Part shown: piece after piece, positions 9,003-17,377 of the stretch
Position numbering within the stretch: position 1 is the stretch's first letter
How the letters are laid out: each line of letters starts with the position of its first letter
Assembly (NCBI GenBank): GCA_944384995.1
Contig: CALWVN010000004.1
Span: 48,993 to 112,992 of the forward strand
Direction: 5' to 3'
Length of the DNA: 64,000 nt
Source of the DNA: an uncultured Clostridia bacterium
Lineage (GTDB): Bacteria > Bacillota > Clostridia > Oscillospirales > Acutalibacteraceae
Position numbers and translations under genes: made by a program
The notes under the pieces: generated by a model
What the model saw: only the letters and a program-made list of their open reading frames with translations
What the model was told of the DNA's origin: nothing
Databases searched by the model: none

Positions 9003-9838
9003 ACGGCGCTTCCTTTCCGATACTGCCGCGGCGTCGTGCCCTTATATTTGCGGAAGGTCTTTACAAAATAGCTTAAATCGTTAAAGCCGCAAGAAAGCGC
9101 GATCTCCGTGACGCTTTCGTCCGTATAGGTCAGCCGTTCGCAGGCGCGCTCCACGCGGTAAAAATTCAGATAATCGATGGGCGTGCGCCCGGTCATCTCC
9201 GAGAAAAAGCGGCAGAAATAGCGCGGCGACATCCCCGCCGCCTCGGCGAGCTCGTCGAGCGTGACGGGTCTTGCATAGCGCTTTCGGATAAATTTGAGCG
9301 CACTTTTCAGCTGCCGCACGCGCCGCTGAGAGCGTGCCGTGCGTTCCTCGCTTAAAACGTACCGATGATTTTGTAAGATCAGCCCCACAAGCTGTAAAAT
9401 AAGGCCCTGCGCCAAAAAGGCATAGCCTGTGCCCGCGGCCTGCACGGTATCGAACAGCCGCCCGATGGTGCGCGCTTCTTCGCTGTCTTTCGGGAAGGTC
9501 GCGTCGAGGACGACGGTGTCCGAATCCGCAAAATCCGGCACGTTGCCGCGCAGGAATGCATGTAAGTCCATGTCGATACACTGGTACACGCAGTCCCTCG
9601 GCACCCCGCCGTGCACGACGCCCTCCTGCACGAGCGCGACGTCGCCCGAAGAGAGCGTCAGACTGCGCGTATCCAGCGAGAGCGAAAGCTCGCCGGAAAG
9701 CACGCGGATCAGCTCATAATCCATGTGCCAGTGCAGCGGCATGTGGTAACGCGGATGGGTCTTGTCTACATGATGAAATTCCAGAGGAAAGGCAAATGTG
9801 CCCCGCGGTCTTTGTTCCTGAACGGCAGACGTGAACAT
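8999..9838 (-). CDS. AraC family transcriptional regulator with cupin sensor domain
   Basis: N-terminal cupin-like sugar-sensing half (H-W-H-M-D-Y-E-L near residue 36, typical of RhaR/RhaS-type regulators) and a C-terminal double helix-turn-helix half (about residues 175-270) with the AraC signature F-N-D-L-S-Y-F-V-K-T-F-R-K-Y. The ATG at 9838 is preferred over the GTG two codons upstream because GAGG then has usable spacing. It is divergent from fucI, so it probably activates the fucose operon. It is also translationally coupled to the decarboxylase downstream. Confidence 0.9.
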   Translation of the reverse strand: MFTSAVQEQRPRGTFAFPLEFHHVDKTHPRYHMPLHWHMDYELIRVLSGELSLSLDTRSLTLSSGDVALVQEGVVHGGVPRDCVYQCIDMDLHAFLRGNVPDFADSDTVVLDATFPKDSEEARTIGRLFDTVQAAGTGYAFLAQGLILQLVGLILQNHRYVLSEERTARSQRRVRQLKSALKFIRKRYARPVTLDELAEAAGMSPRYFCRFFSEMTGRTPIDYLNFYRVERACERLTYTDESVTEIALSCGFNDLSYFVKTFRKYKGTTPRQYRKGSAV

Positions 9839-9861
9839 GAGCACCTCAAAAAGTGAATATT

Positions 9862-9916
9862 ATTATACTTTATAGATAGTATACTACAAGTTTTCCCGAA
9901 AAAACAACAGTATAAT
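9862..9916. promoter_or_regulatory. Divergent araC/fucI promoter region with palindromic operator candidate
   Basis: Minus strand: TTGTAG (9884-9889) and TATAAT (9862-9867), 16-base spacing, reading toward the AraC gene. Plus strand: TATAAT at 9911-9916 reading toward fucI, with no good -35, as expected for an activator-dependent promoter. The exact 10-bp palindrome TAGTATACTA at 9877-9886 lies between them and is a possible regulator site. Confidence 0.55.
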
Positions 9917-9955
9917 GAAAAAAGAATCAAACAAAAACAGAGAGGAGCAACCCCT

Positions 9956-11746
9956 ATGAGCAACAGATATGTAGGCGATTATCCCGTGATCGGCATCCGA
10001 CCGACCATCGACGGCAGACGCGGGCCCTTGAAGGTGCGCGAATCGCTCGAGGCGCAGACCATGGGGATGGCGAAAGCCGCGGCGGCGCTGTTCCGTGAAA
10101 ATCTGCGGTACACGAACGGCGAACCCGTTCAAGTCGTCCTTGCCGACACCACCATCGGCCGCGTGGCGGAGGCCGCCGCGTGCGAGGACAAATTCCGCAA
10201 GGCGGGCGTTGCGATCACGCTGACGGTCACGCCCTGCTGGTGCTACGGCTCGGAAACCATGGATATGGACAAAAACACCATCAAGGGCGTTTGGGGCTTC
10301 AACGGCACCGAGCGGCCGGGTGCGGTGTATCTTGCTTCCGTGCTTGCATCGCACGCGCAAAAGGGGCTGCCCGCGTTCGGCATTTACGGGCGCGACGTGC
10401 AGGATGCCGACGAAACGGAGATCCCCGACGACGTGAAAGAAAAACTGCTGCGCTTCGGGCGCGCGGCGGTGGCGGCGGCGACCATGCGCGGCAAATCCTA
10501 TTTGCAGATCGGCTCGATTTGCATGGGTATCGCGGGATCGATCATCAACCCGGATTTCTTTGAGGAATATCTCGGTATGCGCGTGGAGTCCGTAGACGAG
10601 GTCGAAATTCTCCGCCGCATGGAAGAGGGTATTTACGACGAAGCCGAATTCCAAAAGGCGCTCGCCTGGGCGAAGGAGAATTGCAAGGAGGGCTTCGACA
10701 AAAACCCCGACTGGTTCAAAAAGACCGACGCGCAAAAGGAAGAGGCGTGGGAATTCGTCGTCAAGATGATGTGCATTATCAAAGATCTGTATGCGGGCAA
10801 CCCGAACCTGCCCGAGGGCCGCGAAGAAGAGGCGGTCGGGCACAACGCACTGTGCGGCGGCTTCCAGGGCCAGCGGCAGTGGACGGACCATTATCCGAAC
10901 TGCGACTTCCCCGAGGCGCTGCTCAACTCGTCGTTTGACTGGAACGGCGCGCGCGAGCCGTATGTGCTCGCAACCGAAAACGACACGCTCAACGGCGTCT
11001 CCATGCTGTTCGGCAAACTACTGACGAACACCGCGCAGATGTTCTCCGACGTGCGCACGTTCTGGAGCCCCGAGGCGGTCAAAAAAGCGGCGGGCTATAC
11101 GCTCACCGGCAAGGCGGCGGAAGCCGGCGGCTTTATCCACCTCATCAACTCCGGCGCGTCCTGTCTGGACTTCTGCGGTGCGGTCAAGGATGCAAACGGC
11201 AACGGCGTTGTCAAGCCGTTTTGGGAAATGACCGAAGCGGACTGCAAAGCATGCTTGGACGCGACCACCTGGAACGCGGCGGACATGGGCTATTTCCGCG
11301 GCGGCGGCTTCTCCTCGCGGTTTTTGACGCGCAGCGAAATGCCCGCCACGATGTGCCGTCTGAATATCGTCAAGGGCTTAGGCCCGGTTATGCAGATCGC
11401 CGAAGGCTACACCGTCGCCCTGCCCGACGAGGTCTCCGACAAGCTTTGGAAGCGCACCGACTATACCTGGCCGTGCACCTGGTTCGCGCCGCGGCTTACG
11501 GGCAAGGGCGCGTTCAAATCGGCATATGACGTGATGAACAACTGGGGCGCGAACCACGGCGCGATCAGCTACGGGCACATCGGCGCGGATCTCATCACGC
11601 TTTGCTCGATTCTGCGCATCCCCGTTTGCATGCACAACGTGCCGGAGGAAAAGATCTTCCGCCCTGCGGTGTGGAATGCGTTCGGTATGGATAAGGAGGG
11701 GCAGGATTTCCGCGCATGCGCGGCGTTCGGCCCGATGTACAAATGA
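9956..11746 (+). CDS. fucI: L-fucose isomerase
   Basis: Converts L-fucose to L-fuculose in the cytoplasm, first step of fucose catabolism. The 596-residue length matches the family. The Mn2+ ligand positions known from E. coli FucI fall on Glu341 (ATENDTLNG), Asp365 (MFSDVRTFW) and a C-terminal His (SYGHIGADL), with a constant shift of about four residues. An AGAGGAG ribosome site precedes the ATG. The next gene overlaps its stop by four bases. Mucin-derived fucose is the likely source in a gut organism, but no fucose transporter is in the window. Confidence 0.96.
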   Translation: MSNRYVGDYPVIGIRPTIDGRRGPLKVRESLEAQTMGMAKAAAALFRENLRYTNGEPVQVVLADTTIGRVAEAAACEDKFRKAGVAITLTVTPCWCYGSETMDMDKNTIKGVWGFNGTERPGAVYLASVLASHAQKGLPAFGIYGRDVQDADETEIPDDVKEKLLRFGRAAVAAATMRGKSYLQIGSICMGIAGSIINPDFFEEYLGMRVESVDEVEILRRMEEGIYDEAEFQKALAWAKENCKEGFDKNPDWFKKTDAQKEEAWEFVVKMMCIIKDLYAGNPNLPEGREEEAVGHNALCGGFQGQRQWTDHYPNCDFPEALLNSSFDWNGAREPYVLATENDTLNGVSMLFGKLLTNTAQMFSDVRTFWSPEAVKKAAGYTLTGKAAEAGGFIHLINSGASCLDFCGAVKDANGNGVVKPFWEMTEADCKACLDATTWNAADMGYFRGGGFSSRFLTRSEMPATMCRLNIVKGLGPVMQIAEGYTVALPDEVSDKLWKRTDYTWPCTWFAPRLTGKGAFKSAYDVMNNWGANHGAISYGHIGADLITLCSILRIPVCMHNVPEEKIFRPAVWNAFGMDKEGQDFRACAAFGPMYK

Positions 11747-13221
11747 GCGCCGAAAAACGGTATCTGTGCCTGGATTTCGGCGCGTCAAGCGGGCGCGCCA
11801 TCCTTGGGAAATACAACGGCGAGACACTCGCTTTAGAGGAGATCCACCGTTTCTCCAACGACCCTGTCGAGGTCTGCGGTACGCTGTATTGGGACGTGCT
11901 GCGGCTGTTTCACGAGATCAAGCAGGCGTTGCTGAAATCCAAGGCATACGGTGCGGTAGAAAGCATCGGCGTGGACACCTGGGGCGTGGACTTCGGGCTT
12001 TTGGATAAAGACGGCTTTTTGCTCGAAAACCCCGTGCATTACCGCGACGCGCGCACGGCGGGCACGCTGGAACAGGCGTTTCAAAAGCTCCCGCGTGAAG
12101 AATTCTATCAAATTACGGGCAATCAGTTCATGGAGATCAACACCGCGTTCCAGCTGCTCGCACTGAAAACGAAGCGGCCGCAGGTGCTCGAAAATGCGGA
12201 AACGCTGCTGCTCATGCCCGATCTGTTTAACTATCTGTTGACGGGTGAGCGCAAAGCAGAGTATTCGATCGCCTCTACAACGCAGCTTTTGGATGCAAAA
12301 CGGCGGGTCTGGTCTAACCGCGTGCTGTCCGCTCTGGGCATCCCGAAGCGGCTGTTCCCCAATGTGATACCGACCGCTTCGCCCGTCGGACAGCTTTGCC
12401 CGGCGCTTTGCGAGGAACTGGGGCTTGCCCCCACGCGCGTGACCGCCGTAGCGGGGCACGATACGCAGTGCGCCATGGCAAGCGTGCCTGCTGAAAGCGA
12501 AGACTTCCTGTTTTTAAGCTGCGGGACATGGTCGCTTTTAGGCACAGAGCTTGCCGCACCGCTGATCACGGACGGGGCATACCGCTGCAATGTCACCAAT
12601 GAGGGCGGCTACGGCGGGAAGGCATCTTTCTTAAAAAACATCATCGGGCTTTGGCTCATTCAGGAGACGCGGCGGCAGTGGCAGCGCGAGGGTGAAGCGC
12701 TTTCCTTTGCCGAAATGGAGTCGCTCGCCGAAAGCGCAAAACCGTTTCAAAGCTTTATCAATCCCGACGACGCACGCTTTGCGCCGACCGGGAACATCCC
12801 AAAGCGTATTCGGGCATACTGTGCCGAAACGGGCCAAATCGTCCCCGAAAGCAAGGCGGAGGTGCTTCGCTGCATTTATGACAGTCTTGCCATGAAATAC
12901 CGCTATGCGATCGGGCAGATCGAGCGCTGTACGCAGAAGCGCTATGATACGCTGCACATCGTCGGCGGCGGCGTCAAGGATCAGCTTTTATGTGCGCTCA
13001 CGGCGGATGTTTGTCAGAAAACCGTGTGCGCGGGACCCGTGGAAGCGACCGCCTACGGGAATCTGCTTTTGCAGATGCTTGCCGACGGTACGATAGAAGA
13101 TCTGCCGGTCGCGCGTGCGCTTGTGCGCCGGTGCGAACAGCCGCAGCTTTTCACACCGCATCCGCCGGAGAACACAGACGCGGCGTATCAACGATTTTTG
13201 AAGGTGACACGCTTATGTTAA
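11743..13221 (+). CDS. Rhamnulokinase-type FGGY sugar kinase (functional fuculokinase)
   Basis: Phosphorylates a deoxy-ketose at O1. The 492-residue chain opens with the FGGY-family ATP-binding strand [12 protein letters not shown] and contains [17 protein letters not shown] and the GHDTQCAM and SCGTWSLLG motifs. Overall it looks like RhaB rather than FucK. Its place between fucI and fucU/fucA argues that its working substrate is L-fuculose, possibly also L-rhamnulose. The start is the ATG in the ATGA overlap with fucI; an in-frame ATG at 11716 lies inside fucI and is less likely. Confidence 0.9.
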   Translation: MSAEKRYLCLDFGASSGRAILGKYNGETLALEEIHRFSNDPVEVCGTLYWDVLRLFHEIKQALLKSKAYGAVESIGVDTWGVDFGLLDKDGFLLENPVHYRDARTAGTLEQAFQKLPREEFYQITGNQFMEINTAFQLLALKTKRPQVLENAETLLLMPDLFNYLLTGERKAEYSIASTTQLLDAKRRVWSNRVLSALGIPKRLFPNVIPTASPVGQLCPALCEELGLAPTRVTAVAGHDTQCAMASVPAESEDFLFLSCGTWSLLGTELAAPLITDGAYRCNVTNEGGYGGKASFLKNIIGLWLIQETRRQWQREGEALSFAEMESLAESAKPFQSFINPDDARFAPTGNIPKRIRAYCAETGQIVPESKAEVLRCIYDSLAMKYRYAIGQIERCTQKRYDTLHIVGGGVKDQLLCALTADVCQKTVCAGPVEATAYGNLLLQMLADGTIEDLPVARALVRRCEQPQLFTPHPPENTDAAYQRFLKVTRLC

Positions 13222-13658
13222 AAGGAATCCCGAAAATTCTGCCGCCCGCGCTCTTAAAGGCGCTGTGTGAAATGGGACACGGCGACACGCTGGTGCTTGC
13301 GGACGGCAATTTCCCGGTACATACCGTGGGCAAAAACGCGGTGGTCGTGCGTATGGACGGGCACGGCATACCGGAAATATTGGATGCGATCTTACAGCTC
13401 GTGCCGCTGGACACCTATGTGGAAAAACCCGTAGGACGCATGCAAATCGTGCCGGGCGATCCTGTAGAGACCCCGATCTGGGATGTTTATGATGGTATCC
13501 TTGCAAAATACGACGTGCGCGGCGCGGACACGGTCGAGGAGATCGAGCGCTTTGCCTTTTATGAGCGCGCGAAAGGCGCATACCTGATCATTGCGACCGG
13601 CGAACAGGCGCTGTATGCCAATTTGCTTTTGCAAAAAGGCGTTGTGACGGATGAATAG
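13215..13658 (+). CDS. fucU: L-fucose mutarotase (RbsD/FucU family)
   Basis: Interconverts alpha and beta anomers of L-fucose to feed the isomerase. The 147-residue protein starts [17 protein letters not shown] and holds the family motifs M-G-H-G-D and A-D-G-N-F-P, with the catalytic His region near residue 25, and ends in an aromatic and Gly-rich segment. The ATG lies inside the end of the kinase gene (7-base overlap), consistent with coupled translation in the fuc operon. Confidence 0.92.
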   Translation: MLKGIPKILPPALLKALCEMGHGDTLVLADGNFPVHTVGKNAVVVRMDGHGIPEILDAILQLVPLDTYVEKPVGRMQIVPGDPVETPIWDVYDGILAKYDVRGADTVEEIERFAFYERAKGAYLIIATGEQALYANLLLQKGVVTDE

Positions 13659-13674
13659 GAAAGGAAGCAGAACG

Positions 13675-14358
13675 ATGCAATACATGGAAACGCGCGAAGT
13701 GATGTGCGACATCTGCCATAAAATGTGGCAGCTCGGCTGGGTGGCGGCAAACGACGGCAACCTTTCCGTCCGCCTGCCGAACGGCAATTTCTTAGCGACC
13801 CCGACGGGGATCTCGAAAAGCTTTATCACGCCGGAAAAGCTGGTGGTCATCGACGCCGACGGCAATGTGCTGGAGGCAGAGAACGGCTACCGTCCGTCGT
13901 CCGAGATCAAAATGCACCTGCGCTGCTACAAGGAGCGCGAGGATGTCGGCGCGGTGCTGCACGCGCATCCGCCCACGGCAACGGGTTACGCCGTGGCGCA
14001 TGTGCCGCTGGACCGTTACACCATGATCGAAACGGTCGCCGCCATCGGCTCGATCCCCGTAACACCCTACGGCACGCCGTCCACCTATGAGGTGCCCGAT
14101 GCCATCGCGCCCTATTTGCAGGAGCACGACGTGCTGCTTTTGGCAAACCACGGTGCACTGACCGTCGGCGCGGACGCGATCACCGCGTATTACCGCATGG
14201 AAACGCTGGAGCTGTTCGCCAAGATCAGCCTGACGGCGCATCTGCTGGGCGGGGAAAAGGAGATCTCCGAAGAGAATATCCAGAAGCTCATCGACCTGCG
14301 CAAATACTACGGCATCACGGGGCGTCACCCGGGCTATAAGCATTACCGCGAGGACTAA
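13675..14358 (+). CDS. fucA: L-fuculose-1-phosphate aldolase (class II, zinc)
   Basis: Splits L-fuculose-1-phosphate into dihydroxyacetone phosphate and L-lactaldehyde. Length is 227 residues. The zinc and catalytic residues of E. coli FucA (Glu73, His92, His94, His155) align with Glu77 (SSEIKMH), His96, His98 (HAHP) and His159 (NHGAL). The ATG at 13675 is chosen because AAAGGAAG precedes it; an in-frame ATG at 13651 lies inside fucU. Last gene before a strong terminator. Confidence 0.93.
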   Translation: MQYMETREVMCDICHKMWQLGWVAANDGNLSVRLPNGNFLATPTGISKSFITPEKLVVIDADGNVLEAENGYRPSSEIKMHLRCYKEREDVGAVLHAHPPTATGYAVAHVPLDRYTMIETVAAIGSIPVTPYGTPSTYEVPDAIAPYLQEHDVLLLANHGALTVGADAITAYYRMETLELFAKISLTAHLLGGEKEISEENIQKLIDLRKYYGITGRHPGYKHYRED

Positions 14359-14381
14359 GACCATACCCATACATACAATGC

Positions 14382-14418
14382 CCCCCGAAGAAAAGTGCAG
14401 CTTTTCTTCGGGGGTTTT
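14382..14418 (+). terminator. Terminator of the fucose operon
   Basis: A 14-bp perfect stem (CCCCCGAAGAAAAG and complement), loop TGCAG, then TTTTGT. Very strong intrinsic terminator just after fucA and before the convergent azlD. Confidence 0.92.
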
Positions 14419-14435
14419 GTATAGAACATTCGATA

Positions 14436-14753
14436 TTAAAGCAGGGTCGGCAGCCATTCGGCTAAGAATACGGCAGCGCATGCGCACAGCGCAACGGTGA
14501 CAAGCCCTCTTTCGAAAAAGGCGAGCACCACCGCGACGATAAGTCCCGCAAGCGCCGACCACAGCCCGCCGCCCGTGGAGGAAAATACGGCGGGGAAGGT
14601 CATGGCGGCAAGCACCGCGTAGGGGATGTAGTGCAAAAACGAGCGAATAAAGCGGTTTTCGATTTTTTTGCGGAAGATCACCAGCGGCAGCATACGCACA
14701 AGGTAGGTCACGCCCGCCATCACCGCCAGCTGGATCCAGAAATAGGCGGTCAT
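14436..14753 (-). CDS. azlD: Branched-chain amino acid export protein AzlD
   Basis: Small partner subunit of the AzlCD (LIV-E) exporter for branched-chain amino acids. The 105-residue protein is made of about four membrane helices and carries the family-typical stretch M-L-P-L-V-I-F followed by a basic loop and Y-I-P-Y-A-V-L-A-A-M. It overlaps azlC by four bases. Confidence 0.88.
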   Translation of the reverse strand: MTAYFWIQLAVMAGVTYLVRMLPLVIFRKKIENRFIRSFLHYIPYAVLAAMTFPAVFSSTGGGLWSALAGLIVAVVLAFFERGLVTVALCACAAVFLAEWLPTLL

Positions 14754-15466
14754 GCTGTGCCCTCCTTTTCGGAAACAGGCTTTATGATCGCGCCGAGCGC
14801 CGCTGCGGCGACCGCGCAGATAATGATGACAAAGCCCGATGAGACGGACTGTAAAAACGGGAGATAGTGAAACGCACAGCTAAGTCCCGCCGCCGTGAGC
14901 ACCACCGCCGCGACAGCGCCCGATTTTTTCATCGGCGGGATGAAGATCGCCAAAAACATCCCGTAGATCGCAATGCCAAGCGCGGAACGAAGGCCCTCGG
15001 GCAAAAGACTGTTTGCCGCCGCGCCTAAGAAAGTCCCCAGTGCCCAGCCGATATACGGTAAGGCAATAAGCCCAAACATATAGCGGCTGCCCACGGAAGC
15101 GCTTTGCCCGCTTGCTACGGCGAAAATTTCATCGGTGTTGCCGAACGCGATCCAAAAGCGGTCAAAAAGCCGCACGCTTTTGTGGAGCTTTTGCGAAAGG
15201 GAAACGGACATCAGCGCATAGCGCAGATTGATGACCAGTTGTGCGAGCGCCATTTCTGCGTAAGCACCGCCCGAAAGCATCAACGAAAGCCCCGCGAACT
15301 GTCCGGCGGAGGTGAGGTTGGTCATGGAGATCGCGACGATGAACGCGGTGGGAAGCCCGCCCGCTGCCGCCATCATGCCAAAGGTGAACGAAACGGACAA
15401 ATACCCGAGCGCAATGGGTACGCCGTCGCGCAATCCCTTTGCAAATCGGTTTTCACACGCTGCCAT
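14750..15466 (-). CDS. azlC: Branched-chain amino acid export protein AzlC
   Basis: Large membrane subunit of the AzlCD exporter. The 238 residues contain the family N-terminal motif G-L-R-D-G-V-P-I-A-L-G-Y and five to seven membrane helices, with the characteristic FGNTDE segment near the middle. Transcribed from the minus-strand promoter at 15506-15534 and coupled to azlD. Confidence 0.9.
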   Translation of the reverse strand: MAACENRFAKGLRDGVPIALGYLSVSFTFGMMAAAGGLPTAFIVAISMTNLTSAGQFAGLSLMLSGGAYAEMALAQLVINLRYALMSVSLSQKLHKSVRLFDRFWIAFGNTDEIFAVASGQSASVGSRYMFGLIALPYIGWALGTFLGAAANSLLPEGLRSALGIAIYGMFLAIFIPPMKKSGAVAAVVLTAAGLSCAFHYLPFLQSVSSGFVIIICAVAAAALGAIIKPVSEKEGTA

Positions 15467-15505
15467 GCCTTCCCCTCGCTTTCCTTTCTTAACTTTTGCC
15501 GCATT

Positions 15506-15534
15506 ATTGTAGCACGCACCGCCGCAAAGCGCAA
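15506..15534 (-). promoter_or_regulatory. Promoter of azlCD
   Basis: TTGCGC, a 17-base spacer ending in TGC, and TACAAT on the minus strand, 40 bases upstream of azlC. The extended TGC-TACAAT form recurs upstream of pncB. Confidence 0.6.
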
Positions 15535-15650
15535 GCAGTTTACAGAAACCCGTTTAGGGGGCGGGAACAGGTGCTGCTGCGGCGCACACAGTTATTTCGG
15601 TCATATTTTTTGTCGTTTTGTCAAAGAGCCTTTTTCCGGCGGGCAAATCC

Positions 15651-15659
15651 TGCTATAAT
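15651..15659 (+). promoter_or_regulatory. Extended -10 promoter for a candidate RNA
   Basis: TGC followed by consensus TATAAT on the plus strand, with no convincing -35. The predicted transcript would start near 15666, where no open reading frame of note follows before the terminator at 15826. Confidence 0.55.
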
Positions 15660-15665
15660 TTCCCT

Positions 15666-15864
15666 ACCGGGTAGAAATGCGGTGTTTCGACGAATGAACG
15701 AAACATGTCCGGCAATTTGAGGGTTGACATAAAGTGCGTATGTCTGTTGCCCGGCAAAGACGCCGTTTTCGGCGCGGCGGGCAGAGCGCAAGCTCTGTCC
15801 GCGTTTTCCGAAAATACGCACAAAAAGCTCCCCTTCGCTTTTTGCGAGGGGGAGTTCTCTTTTT
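15666..15864 (+). ncRNA. Candidate structured non-coding RNA, family unknown
   Basis: This 404-base gene-free stretch (15467-15870) holds the azlC promoter and, beyond it, what looks like an RNA gene of about 200 nt. By eye it folds into a hairpin TGTTTCG/CGAAACA (about 15687-15709), a paired CCGGCAA/TTGCCCGG element enclosing GACAT/ATGTC, a long-range GTGCGTAT/ATACGCAC pair, a CGCCG/CGGCG hairpin and a CAGAGC-GCAA-GCTCTG hairpin with a GNRA loop. It ends in an intrinsic terminator. I do not recognise it as tmRNA, SRP RNA, RNase P or a common riboswitch. The size is compatible with 6S RNA, but the ends do not obviously pair. Confidence 0.45.
15826..15864. terminator. Bidirectional terminator
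   Basis: An 11-bp stem CTCCCCTTCGC with its partner GCGAGGGGGAG (one wobble) and loop TTTTT. It is followed by TTCTCTTTTT on the plus strand and CTTTTTG on the minus strand, so it can end both the candidate RNA and gtrA. Confidence 0.85.
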
Positions 15865-15870
15865 CCCGAT

Positions 15871-16428
15871 TTACGCTTTCTTAGCAGGTTCTTTTTCTTC
15901 TTTCTCGGCGTCTTTGTCCTCTTTTTTCTTGTGGAACAAAATCTTATCCACGGGAAAATACAGGAAGAACTGGATCGCACCGCAGACCGCACCGGAAATG
16001 GAGATGGCGGCGTTTTCCCCGACATATTCTGTGAAGAAACTGATGAGTGTCGGCGAAAGCCAAGCCGAAAAGCAAATGAGTGCGATCGTAAATACGATAT
16101 AGATGGGCAGCGTCACCGCGATATTCGCGCTGGAATTAAACGTCTTTTCACGGTTGATGAAGAACGATACGATCTGGGCAATAACGTTGCTGATGTTGGC
16201 GGCAAGGAAAATGCCGAGGCCGGTTTCTGCCGTTGACTGGAAAAGACCCCAGTCGAAAGCCCGATGCAGAAACTCGTCCGTCATCGGGAGTTTGATAAGC
16301 AAGGGCAGAAACGTTTGAATCACAAACGCACCGAGACTGACAACGATAAACTTTACAAATTGCCACAGGGTCTCGATCCCCTTCCCTTTGCCCGCGGCAG
16401 CTTTGTCGATCTGATTTAATTTTCCCAT
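15871..16428 (-). CDS. GtrA family membrane protein
   Basis: GtrA-like proteins have four membrane helices and are linked to moving polyprenyl-linked sugars across the membrane for cell-surface polysaccharide. Here 185 residues show four hydrophobic helices (about 25-47, 73-93, 103-123 and 140-158), the family motif F-F-I-N-R-E-K-T-F, and a highly charged Lys/Glu-rich C-terminal tail. No glycosyltransferase partner is adjacent. Confidence 0.8.
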   Translation of the reverse strand: MGKLNQIDKAAAGKGKGIETLWQFVKFIVVSLGAFVIQTFLPLLIKLPMTDEFLHRAFDWGLFQSTAETGLGIFLAANISNVIAQIVSFFINREKTFNSSANIAVTLPIYIVFTIALICFSAWLSPTLISFFTEYVGENAAISISGAVCGAIQFFLYFPVDKILFHKKKEDKDAEKEEKEPAKKA

Positions 16429-16459
16429 ACAATACTCTCCCTATATAAAAATCTTTATT

Positions 16460-16488
16460 ATTTTAGCATGCTGCTCCGCGCCGTGCAA
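16460..16488 (-). promoter_or_regulatory. Promoter of gtrA
   Basis: TTGCAC, a 17-base spacer ending in TGC, and TAAAAT on the minus strand, about 30 bases before the gtrA ATG. Confidence 0.55.
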
Positions 16489-16599
16489 GAGATAAATCAA
16501 ACAAGATTTTTGAACGCGATTTGTAAATTGTGTCCAAAAAGCCACGACCAAATTGGTAAATGTTTAACAAGCTCGTGTGCATGCTGATCGGATGCCGCA

Positions 16600-16628
16600 T
16601 TGCAAAACACGAAAAAAGTCTGTATAAT
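16600..16628 (+). promoter_or_regulatory. Promoter of tcdA
   Basis: TTGCAA, a 17-base spacer, and consensus TATAAT on the plus strand, about 35 bases upstream of the tcdA start. Confidence 0.7.
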
Positions 16629-16663
16629 AAACCCGAGAAATTGCAGAAGGCAGGTGGCGCACA

Positions 16664-17377
16664 ATGGATGAGACGTTTTCCAGAGAACGGCTGCTCTTCG
16701 GCGATGCGGCAATGCAAAGGCTTTGGCACGCGCATGTTGCAGTGTTCGGTGTGGGCGGTGTGGGCGGCTATGTGTGCGAAGCGCTTGCCCGCAGCGGCGT
16801 CGGGCATTTGACGCTTATCGACGGCGATACGGTAAGTGCCAGCAACATCAACCGCCAGATCATCGCGCTGCACTCGACCGTCGGGCAGAAAAAAACCGAC
16901 GTGATGCGCGCGCGGCTTCTGGATATTTCGCCCGAGATGCAGGTGTCTGTGCGAGACAGCTATTTTAGCCCCGGAAACGCGGATGAATTCGACCTTTCTG
17001 CCTTTTCCTATGTGGTGGACGCGATAGACGATGTGCAAGCCAAGGTCGAGCTTGCCGTGCGCTGCGAGCAGTTAGGCGTGCTGCTGATCTCCTCCATGGG
17101 CGCGGGCAACAAGCTGCATCCCGAACGCTTCGAGCTTGCCGATATTTATGAAACATCCGTCTGCCCGCTGGCGCGCACTATGCGCGCGGCGCTTCGCAAA
17201 CGCGGCGTTCGGCGCTTGCGGGTGGTCTATTCCAAAGAGCCGCCCTGCGCGGTGGCCGTACCGCCGGCGGACGGGAGGCGCGTGCCGGGCAGCACGGCGT
17301 TTGCACCGCCCGCGGCGGGGCTCATACTTGCGGGCGCAGTCGTGCGCGCACTCGCCGAGATAGAGGAGGAAGCATAA
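16664..17377 (+). CDS. tcdA: tRNA threonylcarbamoyladenosine dehydratase (TcdA/CsdL)
   Basis: E1-like ATP-dependent enzyme that cyclises t6A37 to ct6A in ANN-decoding tRNAs. The 237 residues contain the adenylation P-loop GVGGVGGY (about 28-35), the D-G-D and N-R-Q motifs (S-N-I-N-R-Q) typical of the ThiF/MoeB fold, and A-I-D-D near 125. The C terminus has the family segment Y-S-K-E-P. ATG follows GCAGGTGG. Its stop overlaps the next start as TAATG. Confidence 0.9.
   Translation: MDETFSRERLLFGDAAMQRLWHAHVAVFGVGGVGGYVCEALARSGVGHLTLIDGDTVSASNINRQIIALHSTVGQKKTDVMRARLLDISPEMQVSVRDSYFSPGNADEFDLSAFSYVVDAIDDVQAKVELAVRCEQLGVLLISSMGAGNKLHPERFELADIYETSVCPLARTMRAALRKRGVRRLRVVYSKEPPCAVAVPPADGRRVPGSTAFAPPAAGLILAGAVVRALAEIEEEA

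Noticed and set aside
9884-10891. 335-codon minus-strand frame over fucI
   Set aside because: Runs through the fucI promoter and coding region; the fucI motifs are unambiguous.
12990-13214. N-terminal extension of fucU
   Set aside because: It lies inside the kinase gene in another frame; the FucU family begins at MLKGIPK.
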